Shown: positions 1-12,861, numbered from the stretch's first letter. The stretch is DNA of 64,000 bases from Fennellomyces sp. T-0311 (GCA_025266875.1 JALLLT010000005.1:1240001-1304000), one strand, 5' to 3'. The notes: generated from the sequence alone by a model not told the origin. Translations and numbers: made by a program.

Positions 1-616
1 GATTGGACCACGCACAGTTCTCTCGCTTGCCGTCTTTGTGGAATATGTATTGCTCATCACTGTTGTATGGTTTTTCTGAGAAAGTGTACACCATGATCTC
101 CTCCAATTTAAAGGCTCTCTTCTTCGTTTTGTCCAGAACGAGATGGTGAAGGTTCGCATGTGATCGTTTCAAAGGCTTGAGTATTCCGGTAGCGTTCGAG
201 TAGACAACAGCGTCCTTGTTGACGAAATAACGAGGATCCGTGGTAACCGGTAATCTCGCGTGACAGACTGGTACCAGCTCTTGCTCCTCCACTGTGTTCG
301 CAATAGACGCGTCTTTTTCGCGTTTGATAGTAACCGCGTCTACAGAAGCAAGCTTTAGAACGGTGTATGCACATCAAGCATTTAGTACCTTTAGCAGCTT
401 TATCATCGGTACTCTGAGTATCGTTATGTTCGTTGCTTGGTTTCGTAGGTTTACCGTGCTCCCTCTCGGATTCTGGACAGAATAGTAACATGAAATGATT
501 TCATTCATTATGGCTGATCCTTGATTACCCTGCGATTGCTCTTCCGTAGTATTCTCATCATCGGATCCTGTCTTCTGTAAAACACGCATTTTCGTTTCTG
601 TCTCGGATTCAGTCAT
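1..616 (-). CDS. 5' part of an uncharacterised protein gene, cut by the window edge
   Basis: Three exons fit on the minus strand: 616-529, 472-389 and 339 to beyond position 1. Introns are 473-528 (GTAATC...CCAG) and 340-388 (GTACTA...GTAG), and the frame stays open to the window edge. The N-terminal 55 or so residues are acidic and low in complexity (MTESETETK...). They are followed by a more ordered part with TTDPRYFVNKDAVVYSN and KRAFKLEEIMVYTFSEK. I do not recognise the family. The start at 616 was preferred over an in-frame ATG at 658 because the bases just before it look like a splice acceptor, so the upstream ATG may lie in a 5' intron. The 3' end is outside the window, so neither length nor function can be given. 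Confidence 0.6.
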
Positions 617-1284
617 TCTGAAGTGGAAACAGCACAAGAAATTCGCGATGGTTGTCACAGGACTTTTCCAAAATAGTCATGACGCTCTAGACTCTCCGTA
701 GTCCGACCGTCCGTGGAATTACTTCGTAAAACATACAGGGATGGCTTCATTTAACTCTACTATACAAGTTAGCTTTGCGGTACGAAGGGCCTGCGTAGAG
801 ATGAGATGGCACTGATGCAAATATGATAGAACTGGTGTGGTAAAAGCGGGGCTGGTTATCCAAAGAGTTGTTGTCATTCTCCCGAAAATACCTTCCATGT
901 GACACTTTGCAGCACACAACCAATGGAACAACAGGCTATAAGTCACATAAACCAAAAGAGAAATTACTTCGTCATGCTCAAGATACTTGTTCATACCAGC
1001 AACTTTTCTGACATATTAATACCGACTCACCCAAACTACGATGTGTGCTTTCACAAACAACTAACCAAGCTATATAATTACCTAATAGTCATGTCCACTT
1101 GCCCTAAAAGAGATCGCCCGGAAACAAAAGACTCGCTGTTGTCCCCGACACTATAGCTTGAACCTTTTCCTTCGCTTTGAAACGCAAGTATGAAGGAATC
1201 AGGACAATCTCACAAAGCGAGTAAGCTACAAGCAATCCGAAACCACAATGACGCGTAAATTAAGCTGCAATATTTGGCCATAGA
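617..1284. other. Intergenic stretch, nothing recognised
   Basis: Only short overlapping ORFs without family resemblance occur here. No repeat, RNA gene or coding relic was recognised. Confidence 0.4.
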
Positions 1285-1960
1285 GTCTTCCACAAACGAT
1301 GATTACGATGCTGCGATTGACAGTTGTCTACAAGCTTTAAAATGATTCGGTACCCTGAAAGTTATCGCCTTTGGTGTGTGCATTTCTGCATACGAAATGG
1401 AAGATTTCTTCAGCAAGGCAATGAAGGTCGCCGAGAAAATTATTGCGTGCACACCATTGGCTGCTGCCAGGTATTTGTGTGCTAGAAATACTCTAGCAAT
1501 GCATGGAAGGCACGAGCGGTAAGACAACAGTATGATAAAGGCACGAAGATGGGTCCAGTTGACGGTGCACAATGTGTATCCCTCGCGAAACGTAAAATAA
1601 TATTCACGATCCAAGTTGATAAACGTATCGGTTTCCTTATTACCTCATTACCATTAGAAATTACATAGCTTATAATCGAGAAACTCGTTGACGACGAATG
1701 CGGCATTGATGTTAATCTATACTGTTTGGATGTATCGTTAAAGTGTCCCCAGATTTTTGTTTTAATCGTACATCTACATGGTGCCTTTGGCAATCATATC
1801 AGACCATTCATACTCGCTTCAACAATCCACGCATCCGGTTCAAAAAAAATCTGCAAGCTCTGCAATTTGGCACGACCTTATTAAAAAGTGTGAGCACATT
1901 CTCGATAGTTTGGTCCTAAACTGTAGTAAGAAATATAATATAACTGTAGACATAATGATT
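1285..1960 (+). pseudogene. Decayed F-box/TPR gene
   Basis: Read in shifting plus-strand frames, this stretch matches the intact F-box/TPR protein encoded at 29052-26967. It has FANDDYDAAIDSCLQAL against FANADYDAAINSSLQAL, KAMKVAEKIIACTPLAAARYL against KAMEAAEKMIECAPTAAAGYL, and INKRIGFLITSLPLEI against INKRLDFLTLLPIDVA. The resemblance carries on through the F-box into the part before the LRRs. Several stop codons and frameshifts interrupt it, so it cannot make the protein. The C-terminal LRR part was not found. It is probably an old duplicate of the family at 18.8-29 kb. Confidence 0.75.
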
Positions 1961-3214
1961 ACCAAAGTGAACATCGGTGTTGGTGTTGCTATGGCTATAT
2001 ATATACCGGTCTCCATGGCTACAAGCTAATTACTATGATAATGGAGCTTTTCTGCTGAAATATGCATTCAAAGATGATTTTGTAAGCATTTTTATATTGT
2101 ACACTCGATTTCCTACTTTTAACTTCCTGCTCTCTGTGTTTTCAAACTTGCTGTATTCAGGCTCTACTTCTTGGTCAATTCTTTTCCAAGTAAGCCTATT
2201 TTTTGGCCATATATCGATCCCAAATCATGTTTGCAGCATATCATAAACTGTCTCGTATTGCTCTTTGCTTGTACCTTGGAAAAAAGATGAAAATTACTCT
2301 TCTTAAAGTAAACTTTTCCTGCATCGGTAGATTGACTAACTACCAATATCACTGGACCCGTGCTATTACACCAAGGAAATTCAATCCCTGGATCCGTTTC
2401 TATTCAAAGAAAAAGGCCTTCAAGATGATTTTCCAAGGCACTAGCTTTGGTTTTTTGGACTTTTTGGACTTTTCTCACGTTCGTATCTTTTTTATTTCAT
2501 GTGTTATCCTTACTTAGACATTTTATTTAGTATGCTTTTCAGCTCTGAATTTCTCCATTTGAATGTTTTTGCTCGATTTTTGTTTAGCGAGAGGTGATTC
2601 TTGTTCGATCATAACTCGATCCCGAATTACGCTAGAAGCACAAGCGCAATGGTTACATAAAGTGCTAGCTTTGGAATATATAGCACAATAGTTCAAACAT
2701 ACTCTCATATCACAAGCACGCCTTGTAAATTGTTTAACCGCCAGAAATTGCATTATTTCAAATAAACTTTTTCCTGGGCCGCTAATATTCTTAGTCGTTA
2801 TTATGACGCGGAGTGCCTTAAAAATTCTGTACAAAACGTACCTATATATCAGCAAGATTCAATTGTTGGTCATATTTACCCCCGAATCAACTTTATGTGG
2901 TTCTTTGGGGGCTAAGGCTACTTAAATAGTTGCTTAGGAACATTCAACAGCGCCCTGAATATAAAAGCGCTATTGCCTACGATCACAATACTTGCTATAC
3001 ATTTCATATGGGTGGTATCAACAACACAGTGTTTAACTTCCATATACTTTTCTTACTACCATTGATTTGTCTGCTTTTGGCATACGTGCTCGAACCGATC
3101 GTTTATCCTTGTTAAGCTACGCTATTTTGAGAATATAATGAAAAGGTGATGATGGAGAATGTAAATTGCTCAATAACAGTATCCATCAACTACGCGACAA
3201 GAAGGTGGGTAAGT
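1961..3214. other. A/T-rich intergenic DNA
   Basis: Only short ORFs without recognisable products are present. The stretch lies between the F-box/TPR relic and the HET relic and may contain unrecognisable decayed gene sequence. Confidence 0.35.
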
Positions 3215-4531
3215 CACCGAAAAATGCTACGTATGACGAAACTTTTTGGTAAATACTCTAAGACTTTCGTGTTGAATTCCTATGGTACGACAAGATATAC
3301 ATCGACAGAAAGCAACGCGGTGAAGCAGCGCGAGATCCAACACGTGCACCTTATATACAGCAACGCACGCTACACCGTCGCCTTGATTCCCGAAATATAC
3401 ATTGACGATCCAAAGGAATGCGAAGGATAACACTGGTTGACTACGAATGCTATAACATCATACACAATTTCTAAACAGTTGTTGGATACGTCATGGTGGA
3501 AGTGCAGCTGGACCCTCGAAGAGTTGATGATGTCGCCACGGCTCTTGATTGTCGGACTGAGTACGCATCTGTGGATCCTTGTAAGCGCTAAGCAAAATCC
3601 AGCGATGAATGATATAGGCTTTTTGTCTGAGAATCTTCTTGGATTCGAAGACAAAACTAAAAAGTACGAACTAGGTCCTCAATTATGCTCATTGTCGGAC
3701 AAGCATAAAAGAGGATGATAAGATATACCCATTGACCAACGTTTTCTATAGGATTGAATCTACGGTAGACATTGATTACGACAGCGACTTCAGAGTTTTG
3801 GTGAACAAATTTTACCGCGAACTTGCCCAGCACAACCTTTTTTTCATGTGCTTCGGATCGAGCATATATGACGATGAAAAACCATGATCCACATCGACAA
3901 TGGCTCGTTACAATTTTCCTACTTGGACTGGTGCCCACGGATTGGATCCAAGGGATCCTGTTGCCGACATACCCTTGAAATCTGAACGGCACTACAGCAT
4001 CGGTCACAATATGCATTTACATAAAGTGTAAGAACTGCACCGTACGACCCTTCCAGTACGATGATGATACCGTATTTTACGATGAAGAGCAAGCGGTGAG
4101 AGCAGAAAATGCTGCCAAAAGAATTATAGTCTTTATGGATGACCTTGACGGTGATGACAAGTTAACGTTAGATTAGAGTCAAAGGAGTATGTGTGACGCT
4201 ACAGATTACTTACCTACCCATCACTGGAAACCGGATCAAGGCTTTCCACCAATTGTACCCCTTCATTGGCGGAAGACTACGAGGAATGTGTTATATTGGC
4301 AATTTATTTCACATTGCTCCCGGAACTATCTTTCCAAATGAAGATTAAAGCAGTGCTATTACTAGTGATCGGTGCTATCTATCATCTGTTGTAAAAAAAG
4401 GCCAACAAAACTTCAAGATACAAGGCCATTGGTATTTTCGGTACAATGAATCACACGAAAAACCCCAGGATTTCTTGGGCAAAGTATTTATAAACCTTTG
4501 CGATGTCCCGTAAGAATATACTATTGAATAG
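3215..4531 (+). pseudogene. Decayed HET-domain gene
   Basis: This is a broken copy of the intact HET gene at 48195-49835. Colinear matches in several frames include REIQHVHLIYSNARYTVALIPE against REIKQMHLIYSSARFTVVFIPE and CSWTLEELMMSPRLLIVG against RSWTLEELMMSTDILVVG. A THHWKPDQGFPPIVPLHW stretch corresponds to THYWKTDQPTFTSPILPLS, and a C-terminal stretch (EKPQDFLGKVF) ends at a stop in the position equivalent to the intact gene's end. Many stops and frameshifts are spread along it. HET domains occur in fungal non-self recognition (heterokaryon incompatibility) proteins in Dikarya; their role in Mucoromycota is not established. This copy is not functional. Confidence 0.85.
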
Positions 4532-4669
4532 AACGATTGGCGGCTTTTATATGTAAAGCGAGCTAATAATAGATAATAGTGATAACTCTTATATATTGAA
4601 TATTATATGGTGCAAACGATTTATATCTCAATTTTTAAATTCGGCCGCTGAAGTATCCGTTGCTTACAT

Positions 4670-5800
4670 TACAGATCTAAATCAATATATTGTCCACCAC
4701 TAATAGTAGCAGCATTCATAACGGCCTGGATTTCCGCCAACTCTTCACTGGATAAGTCCACTTGACCACCCTTGAAATTTTGCTCAAGATACTTGACTCG
4801 GTGCTGGGAATTACGAAAAAGTCTTGTCCTTGACTTAACACCCACGCCAATACGGGTTCGGCGGAAGATACCCCTTTCTTTGCTGCAATGCCTTGAACTT
4901 TGTCCACCAGCTCCTTGTTTTTTTTTTTTTTTTTGCAAAGTTCTCAGGCAAAAGCGCGGGTTTGTACGACGCTAGTCATCTTCATCCAGATCATCCCGTG
5001 ATTTGATTGCACCTGTCGAGAATCTACGTTTTAAAGGAGAACTTTTATCCCCATGTTAGTATCCAGTATTTTCTTCACTTGGTCTCTCAGCTAACTAGCA
5101 AACAATGGATACTCTGAGTTCGCGTGCGGTTGTAAGTACGTATTAGTTTCGATATTCAAAGCCCAAGGGGAGTATTCGACTTGGACAGCGATAATGAAGT
5201 GCACTTTATGAGCACAACGCAGTTCGTCTGGAGTCATTTCCGAAAGACCAATGTACCGAATCTTCCCTTCGTTTACCAGTTCAACTAGATCATTACTGTT
5301 TCTTCAATAGGACTACATAACGGCTATTAGCAAAGCTTATAGTATGATATTGTACTTTATCCATTAACTTACATATCAGGACCCATGCAATGCATATAAT
5401 GCAAGTCAATTGTATCAACACCAAGGCGCTTCAGACTGGCTTCGCATGCTTCACGAACATACTCTGGCTTTCCATTGCATCCAATAAAGTCACCGGCCTC
5501 GTTACGCAAGATTCCGAATTTAATGCATAGGAACATCTTGTCGCACTTGCCCTCTCTTGCAGAGAATTTGCCGAGAAGACGTTTGTTTCCACCAAGACAG
5601 TATCAATCCGCCGTGTCCTAGAAAGTGAATCTGAGATCGACTATTCGGTTCAGGACAGTAATGATCTCTTCATAGTCATGCTAAAGTGAAACATGTTGTT
5701 AGTGTCACGCGTGCTAATTTTTTTTTTAGAAATTGACTTACCCCATGGATCCAATACCAACTGGGTCTGTCAAGAGACCAAGCTTGCGAGGGTTGGCCAT
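4670..5800 (-). pseudogene. Decayed aldo/keto reductase gene
   Basis: Minus-strand segments in several frames assemble into an aldo/keto reductase of the yeast Yak/AKR13-like type. The start (MANPRKLGLLTDPVGIGSMG) is at 5800 and is followed by a good GTAAGT intron. Then come AGDFIGCNGKPEYVREACEA, a stretch ending DTIDLHYMHCMGPD, EGKIRYIGLSEMTPDELRCA, SNTPLGL/YSPWAL in two frames, and a C-terminal SEELAEIQAVMNAA. In-frame stops lie near 5070-5300, and an 18-base T run (4917-4934) falls inside the coding region where the family continues through NFAKN. The active enzyme would be a cytosolic NADPH-dependent oxidoreductase; this copy is dead. Confidence 0.8.
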
Positions 5801-6300
5801 AATAGAAATTGGGTGATAACTGAGCGTTGATGTTAGAGCTACCGCGCAACTAGACCATCAGAATAAACTACTCATGCGGATCTATTTGCTTGAAATAGAA
5901 AAAATACTGGTGAGGGATCTTGTTTGTCTCAGTGCTTCAGTGAATACATCACCTTTTCATGAAACAGCTTACCCAAACAAGCAGCGAATGTACGACATGC
6001 TTTGCTCCGAAAGGTTCCCAAACCCACCCGTTTTACGGGAATGGGTCAAGCTCGGCACGAGTGGCTGGACATCCGGTCAAGGAAATTGTCGACGTCCACA
6101 TGTATATGTAGAGGGACGGCGCTTGCCAAACTCCAACACCACCGGGAATCTAGCAAGGGGAATGAAGCAATCGGAAGAAGCCAAGTCGGCACATCACTGG
6201 TTGGGCAGGCCGTCTATTTTGAAAGCTATATTAGTAAAATAATATATTGTTAGTGTGATGTCCATTATCATTTTGCAAATGATATATTCGCAAAGGTTCT
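5801..6300. other. Intergenic, unassigned ORFs only
   Basis: An open stretch of 122 codons at 5874-6242 (+) has no recognisable family and no coding neighbour, so it was not called as a gene. Confidence 0.3.
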
Positions 6301-6745
6301 TTTTTTAGGCGCACTGTAAGCGTCGAGTTTTATTTCAGACCACGCCATAATGAGTGGTGGAATCCCAAAGGCTCGCGCTTTACACAGATACAGCACGGAT
6401 TCTTTTTGCACATAGACTAGGTGATCTATTTAGATAACACGAATTTTCAGGAAGTACTGGTCATTACCGGACCTGGTTGGAGGCAATAGTATATCTTATT
6501 GGACGTGCGTACTGGCAGCCTTGACTTGGCCTGTCGGTTCATTCATATGTACTTCCGGAGAAAAGATGGTCACGAACGGTATATCGAATTACATTATCAA
6601 CCATTTCTCTGGCTTACGGAAGCTTTGGCTTCTCGGCCTTTATAAATTATCAGCGATACGGTCGAGGAAGTGGTGGAGCGAATGACGAGTCTCCAACGCT
6701 TAGGATGAAGGAGGAGCCCTTCTGAAGCCTTCTGTTGATAATTTT
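6301..6745 (+). pseudogene. Probable relic of an F-box/LRR gene
   Basis: Plus-strand frames near 6550-6700 read NGISNYIINHFSGLRKLWLL followed by GLYKLS. In another frame comes DTVEEVVERMTSLQRL. This is the spacing and leucine pattern of the LRR arrays in the F-box proteins of this window. The pieces sit in different frames with stops between them. The assignment rests only on LRR-like pattern, not on an aligned paralogue, so it is tentative. Confidence 0.4.
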
Positions 6746-8104
6746 ATCCTCTTTCCTGACGGACACCGCTACACAGTCAAGCAGCCTTCTAGACCATTGG
6801 AATCAAAACTTGTTAGACATTTTACGTAAGTTCAATGTAATAATCCTATTTACGTTGATAAGCTTTCAAAATTTCCTGGAAGATCCCTCCTTTCATACAT
6901 ACGTACAAGTCTGTGTGGTAGTATGTCTTGATAGCACACATTCATCGGATAAGCTGTCCTCCACTGTAAACGTCCGTTCTACTATGTCTAATTGGGAGTA
7001 CATGGCTTTCTTTATCGAATGGATATGTATAAAGAGCCTTTTAACTAGTTTCTGCACCTTAAAAGTTTTCTTGCTTAAGCGTCGTAAACGAAATGGAGTA
7101 CAATATAAACGCGCTTAATTAAAAATGAATTACAGTAGAGATATTGTTGTGGTGTAGTCGTGTTATGAAGCTACCACAAACTGTTGTTACTGCGACAAGA
7201 ACTTATGGGGAAGTTGCTACTGAAATGTAAAAAGGAAATTTAAAATATAAAAGAAAAGGGTTAGTTCGTTCTATAAGGTGTTAATATGTCACGCAGGAGT
7301 TCTCGATTGGGCTTATGTAATGCCAACTGCGATGTGGTTTTTAGTCCTAAGTGTTGAGAACAGCGGTTCCTCGGAACAAGCTTATGAGTCTCGGTAGGAT
7401 ATAAGAGTCTTAAAAAGGATAGTCCGGTGATCGGAACACAAGAAAAATAAACAATTGAAAGCTAATTGTCAAAAAGTGAAAGAGAAAGAGAACTTGTTTT
7501 TATTGAAGAATCAGAATCCGGCTATTTATATGGTCTAACTAATGTAATTTCTAACTATGCATCGTAGCTGAGTACATTGCAAGGTGAATTTGGATATCTT
7601 TTCGTTGCCTGGCTAAGGGCATTGTTACTGTCTATATTGTGAAGTTACTTGTGAAGAGGTCGCGTAATTTTTAATGGCATTGCGTTACCATGGACGGTGC
7701 GTTGTAATGGTGCACTGTGATCTGTTCTGCTCAACGGGGCTGTGTTTATTTTTACAAGCTAAACGTAAATTTGGAAGGATGGTTCTAAGTAAACTCTTGC
7801 CTTGGTATTAACCTTTTTTAGTCACTTGTTGAAGTCTTGTCAATGTGTATACTAGAATATCCACTGCCTTAAGTACTGCTATTTATTGTTCCTAACAATA
7901 TATTTGAATCTTTTTTTTTGTACTAATAATTATATATATCCTTGATAACTTTGGAGAGGGAGCAAAGAAGAAAGTCAAGAGGGCTATTTTCCCATGCCGT
8001 TCAAAAAGCGGCGCCACAATATGAAAATACCAAAAAAAAGCTAATATATTACAGTGGAAGATTATGCAAGGGAAAAGGATATAATTGTCTATTATGTAAG
8101 GTAG
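6746..8104. other. Intergenic stretch, nothing recognised
   Basis: A/T-rich sequence. A 127-codon plus-strand ORF at 6735-7118 has no family features. The part nearest 8104 is the 3' flank of the Asteroid-type gene on the minus strand. Confidence 0.35.
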
Positions 8105-10159
8105 TTATTCATCTTCGAAATTGCATCCAAAACTCAGTACGTCGAATATGTTCTTTCCTGCTTGCTTCGTATTACTCGTATTATTTGATGTAGCCGCTCG
8201 TTTTGCACTTTTGTTATTCGAGCCATTGTTCGTTCGTTTCTTGATATTGCGAGGTGTCAGCCAATCAGTTTCCGTTGGGATATGAAGGGGTATCCGGTAA
8301 TCATAGAAGTCGTCGATGTAGAAGAGTAAGCCGCTGGTGGTGGCGCGATACAGTTTCCAAAAGGTGCCACTGAGGTCGTGAGCGGCATTACCGAGTAAAC
8401 TACCAACATTGAAGCCACGCCGGGAGAGCTGCAGGTACTGATGCATGCTTATGCCATCATACATGCGCTCAAGCATCCCTTTTCCCTGGAGGTGCTGTAT
8501 ACCAAGGACCTGCCCAAGCAAATGTGAGCAGTAAACAATATTTTGGTACTGTGCAGTGAGATGCAGCATCTGCTTTTTCAGGGCTGGTTTTGCATTGTTA
8601 TGCTCAGGCCACTTGTCTGTGCTAGTCAATGATGCCATTGCACCCACGATCATTCCAACGACTTCATGATTTTTCAATTGTGTTCCTTGTTGTCCGCTGC
8701 GGCATATCAAGAATCGCATGCAAAATACAAACGATTGCAGTTCGTCGCCCAAATCAGCCAAGTATTCCCCAATATCCTGGGAAAAATGTAAGTCTCGCAA
8801 AAGTTTCCATGCTGCTTCTTTGTCGTTGAATATTTGTTCAATCGGCGCGCCCAATTCTTCCACAGATAAGCCATCCACCATAATTTCCTCCATATGGTGC
8901 TTTTCCCGGATGCATTCTCGCACTTGAGGCGTGGATCCATTGTCGCCCAGCAATAAGGTGTATAGACATTGACGCAGCTGTCGACACAGGATCCAGCTCG
9001 ATTCTTTTTGGAAATCCTCGATAAATAGAGTTGCCCAAAATGTGCGTGTAGCCAAAATATCAACAATCGATCGGCTCATTTTTCCGGATTCCGAGACCTC
9101 TTCCTTGGATTCTTCTTGCTTTTGGCCCAGTAGTGTACTGTCTGGATCATAACGATGGACCGATGCAATCAATGCTTGTTCCAATCCATCCACAGATGTA
9201 TTTCCTCGTGATTCCTTGATAACGGTCTTGAGTTGATCGGCAATCCCAGACAAATCTTGCTTATCCATGCTACGCAGAAACTCGGCAACGCATTTGGGCC
9301 AGAAGCTGATCTTATTCTTGACTGTCATGCTGTGAGACGAGCACCAGTCCATGATGGGATACCGGACAAGTTGTGGATCGAGATAATCGTTTCCGAGAAT
9401 AGCACCAAAAACCGGCAGTATATTTGTATCGAGCTGGAGGAGGGATGCCAGCCGTTGGGGATGATACACCGTTGCTTTGACTAGACAGCTGTCTTCGGTA
9501 TTGGTGATACTGAGTGTGTTGAGAGGGATGTAGCCTTTGCCAATCTTTGGATAGACGTGCATATCTGAATCTTTGGAGATGACGTATCCTTGACGTTCTT
9601 CTGCCAATCGAACAACATGGCCGTCTGCTTCTCCTTGACAAACCACAGGATCCAATCCCAGATCACGGATCGTTTGGATACACACATCGAGCATTAAGGG
9701 TGGGATCAAGTACATGTCGGCAGCAATTCCCCCGTCTTTGCCTTTAAATCCCTGGTTGATTTGGTCCAGATGAGTCAATAGTAGTTCGGCACGTTCAATA
9801 TATGATCGGTATCGCTTCATCCGAGTGTGTTCTTTATCATCCGGCAACGCACCGTCAAACAGAAACGTTATTTGGATTCCTGCTCGTTGTAGTGCCGCAA
9901 TATCATGACGGATAACTTCTGCAACTGCTCTGTATTGTCCTATAACGGGTTTGAGTCTCTGCTTTTATTATTCTCGAGCCGCTATTTTACCTCCATGGAT
10001 CCAACTGGTGTTGTTTTTCATTGCATAATGATACGTGAATGCGTTGCCGTCAATTATGAAATGTTGATCTGCTTTTTCTTTCGCGTCTGAAGACCATGAG
10101 CATTGATCACCGAGTGTGCCATGTTCATGCACAAACGCCGATAGACCAAATATTCCCAT
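8105..10159 (-). CDS. Asteroid-type XPG/FEN-like nuclease-fold protein
   Basis: Two exons (10159-9991 and 9924-8105; 66-nt intron) give about 662 aa. The start MGIFGLSAFVHEH is the usual opening of the XPG N-terminal region; an in-frame ATG at 10195 would only add a 12-residue extension. The N-terminal third has the PIN-like fold pattern: an HFIIDGNAF strand, ITFLFDGALP after the intron, then the XPG-I-like block DPVVCQGEADGHVVRLAEE and GYVISKDSDMHVY. This matches the Asteroid family (human ASTE1), where the XPG fold is combined with a long C-terminal part. Some catalytic acidic residues of true flap endonucleases are not obvious, so nuclease activity is uncertain. The C-terminus has a basic low-complexity stretch with NIKKRTNNGSNNKSAKRA, a possible nuclear localisation signal. 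Confidence 0.85.
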
Positions 10160-11051
10160 TGACAAAGGAAATGTCAAAGCGGGAGTAGTTTTCAAGCCAC
10201 CTTCAGTGTCACAAGCCGACTGGTGCTAAAATTCTGTGCTTGAAGGCTCTTTGCACACCGACTAGGTTTCGAAAAGTATACGCTATAAAGACAGACGTTA
10301 ACAGATATGGCTTGTGCCGTTTGTATCAAGAAAATTAGCCCAAAGCTTTGTCAAAGTGTAAATTCCTTGGTGTTGCATACCCTTTCAGCGCAGAAGGCTT
10401 CTTGTACGAAAAGGGCACTCGAAGCATTAAGCAACAAATCGAATATTTAACTTCTCGTTTAGCATTAGTAGTACTATGGCCAATTCCATGTAGGTATTCA
10501 ACACTAACTGTGCAGTTGTGGTAAATTTATGTTATTACCCATTAATCGTGCTGCAAAGCTAAGAGGTGTATAGTCAAAGTCTACACACGCTGTACAGTAC
10601 ATTCCCTACATATTCGGACGATAAATCTTTTCAGACGGACTCACTATATACTTGGAATTTATCCCAAGAGTGAGCACTCCTCAATCTAAAAAATTCATAG
10701 CAAATTGAGCTTACCAATAGATTGCAAAATGTGCTTTTTGCTCACCGATTAAATGAGGGCGTTCAGAAGAAAATAATTCATTTTTGTTATGGTGGCACCT
10801 CATGTGAAAATATTATTCAAGTCGCTTGTTTTGAAGAAGAATAGATGGAAGAGAGATGAATAATATGGCTGACAAAAGAAGTCTTTTATCGTTGTGCCAA
10901 GTATTCGCAGCAGTTGACCACATATTAGAAATAGTGTATACCAAAGAGGTGCAACAATGGCCGAGGCAAGGTGTTTTTGTTACATGAACGTATGAAAGTC
11001 ATATAATGAGTAGAAGCATGAAGTTGCGAAGTAGCTCTACGGCACGAGGAA
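10160..11051. other. Intergenic stretch, nothing recognised
   Basis: A/T-rich DNA between two minus-strand genes. It should hold the promoter of the Asteroid-type gene. No repeats or relics were recognised. Confidence 0.35.
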
Positions 11052-11435
11052 TTATGCATAGACAAAGTACATTAACAGTAGTAGCACTAGCAACAAAATG
11101 GACACAGCGTATGAAGCATTAATCCCCAGAAATAATTCTGGATTCTTAAACATGGAATCAATGCCGTATTGAAGATGATAACTACCATCTTCTATCTTGA
11201 ACCTCTCCATCACAATTGTAATAAACGTGAGAAAGCTAACCGATGTAAGCCACAATTTCATACATTTCTGATAGTACCGTAGGTACATATCAGAACACTG
11301 AACCCGTTTACCCATTGGTACCCAGCTTTGGTAATTATCCTTAGCGCTGAAAAATATATCCTTCAGTAGCTGCATTTTCAATGCGCACTTTCTAATGATG
11401 TAAACTTACCAGTTTTCGGCAATCTCCTTCTGCAT
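11052..11435 (-). CDS. Small C-terminally membrane-anchored protein with a C-x10-C motif (copy 1)
   Basis: Two exons (11435-11410 and 11346-11052) joined by a 63-nt intron (GTAAGT...TTTTTCAG) encode 106 aa. The first exon is only 26 nt (MQKEIAEN). A motif CSDMYLRYYQKC lies around residues 24-35. A strongly hydrophobic C-terminal helix (ASYAVSILLLVLLLLMYFVY) ends the protein, as in tail-anchored proteins. The gene at 14808-14379 has the same plan: a tiny first exon, the intron at a matching place, the C-D-Y-YY-C motif and a terminal membrane helix. The two are therefore diverged paralogues. I do not recognise the family. The paired cysteines could form a disulfide or bind metal; that is inference. 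Confidence 0.65.
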
Positions 11436-12860
11436 TCGGATGTCATGAAAAATTATATGTAAAAAAGTCTACGCAGATGGAGAAGAAGTAAGATCAAAGT
11501 GCGCTCGCTGATAAATCATCCATTTTATACTTTTCTTACGAAGTCTCCTCTGTTACGTAACAACAATCAACCCGCTTTAACTTTTTTTACTCGCGATGAT
11601 CAGAATGATCGACCGGCTTGAAGATCAACTTTTCTACACTATACCTTATTTGTGCTCCTTGTTTGACTTGTTAAAAAAAGTAAAGCTAAGTATGAGAGTG
11701 ACGAAGTTCCTATATTGGTAACGAACTACTATGGTTTCATAATTTCCTATGTAATGGAAATATGTTAACATTAATCATGAGCACATACGTAGCTTATACA
11801 AGTGCAATTCTAGAATAAAACTTTCGAATTGTTATATATTGCTTTTGCAAAACCAGATGTGCATTTAGCATCAAGTATAGGTATCGATGCTTTGAAAAAG
11901 ATGTTCCGATGTTTTGCATAATGGTGAGCTTTATTGCGCAGAGAATAGTGCTTTTTCAACTGTCGTTTCTGGCACCAATACAATTAAAATACAAAAGAGG
12001 ATCTCCATTAGCAAGCTCCAGATCTTCATCAGAAATGATAAATGTCGCATCCACTAATGCACAGAAGCCAGAAAAACTGAGTGGTATAAAATTACATTTC
12101 CAGCATGTTTCGCAGTAAAGTGCGTACATGTCCGCACGATAAACCTTGTCGAGCGCATTCTCTTCGTATTTATCTAGAACCCTATAACATAAGCGTTTAG
12201 ATTCCCTAATTTTCGGTTTATAGGAATTTGGGCGAACCAGCTACGTGCAAAATTTTTCTTTTCCTGATCGTTCTGATATTCTTGAGGTGGGAAAAGGGAG
12301 GAACGCAGTAATCTGGAAGGAATCATAGTTGAAAAGATTTAGCTTTGCTTACGATTTGATAAAAAAAAGAGTTTGAGAAAGAGAAGAACTGAATCTGGTG
12401 AAGATGATTCGCATGCTTTTTAGTATTGTTTCAGACATGCATGATTTAAACTCTCCAGAGTCTCACGCCGTTCCTTTCATATTTTCAGTAATAAAAAAGG
12501 CTCCTTGAGCTAGAAAATTCAGTTGTAGTATCGGCACCTTCTCATTCAGCTTCCTAAGCCTCGATCTCCTAATAAACTAAATTATAGAAAGGCTTCTGCT
12601 GCTATATTTTGTAATAATGTACGTAACATGAATCTACACTCCGACGAATTGATAGGTACAGAAACAACACCAGTAAAATGTTCTTGGGGTTCTTGCAGGA
12701 AACAAAATTTAATATGTCGTAATACATTGGACTGGCGACAAATATAAACAAGAGCTGTGCCGAATTGGAGTGGACGGGTATTTCTTATATGCCGCTTGTT
12801 CAAATAATCTTCAGAGGATCATGGTTTGTGTATGGATATTGCACCAGTAACGTAAACCTA
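11436..12860. other. Intergenic stretch, nothing recognised
   Basis: Only short ORFs without family resemblance are present. The promoter of the gene at 11435 should lie in the first few hundred bases. Confidence 0.35.
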
Positions 12861-12861
12861 A

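Noticed and set aside
476..492. A possible 17-nt intron (GTTACT...CCAG), which would match the 17-nt one proposed near the DCN1 start
   Set aside because: It would create a TAA codon at the junction; a normal intron at 473-528 with a GTAATC donor solves the frame. A class of ultra-short introns is therefore not supported.
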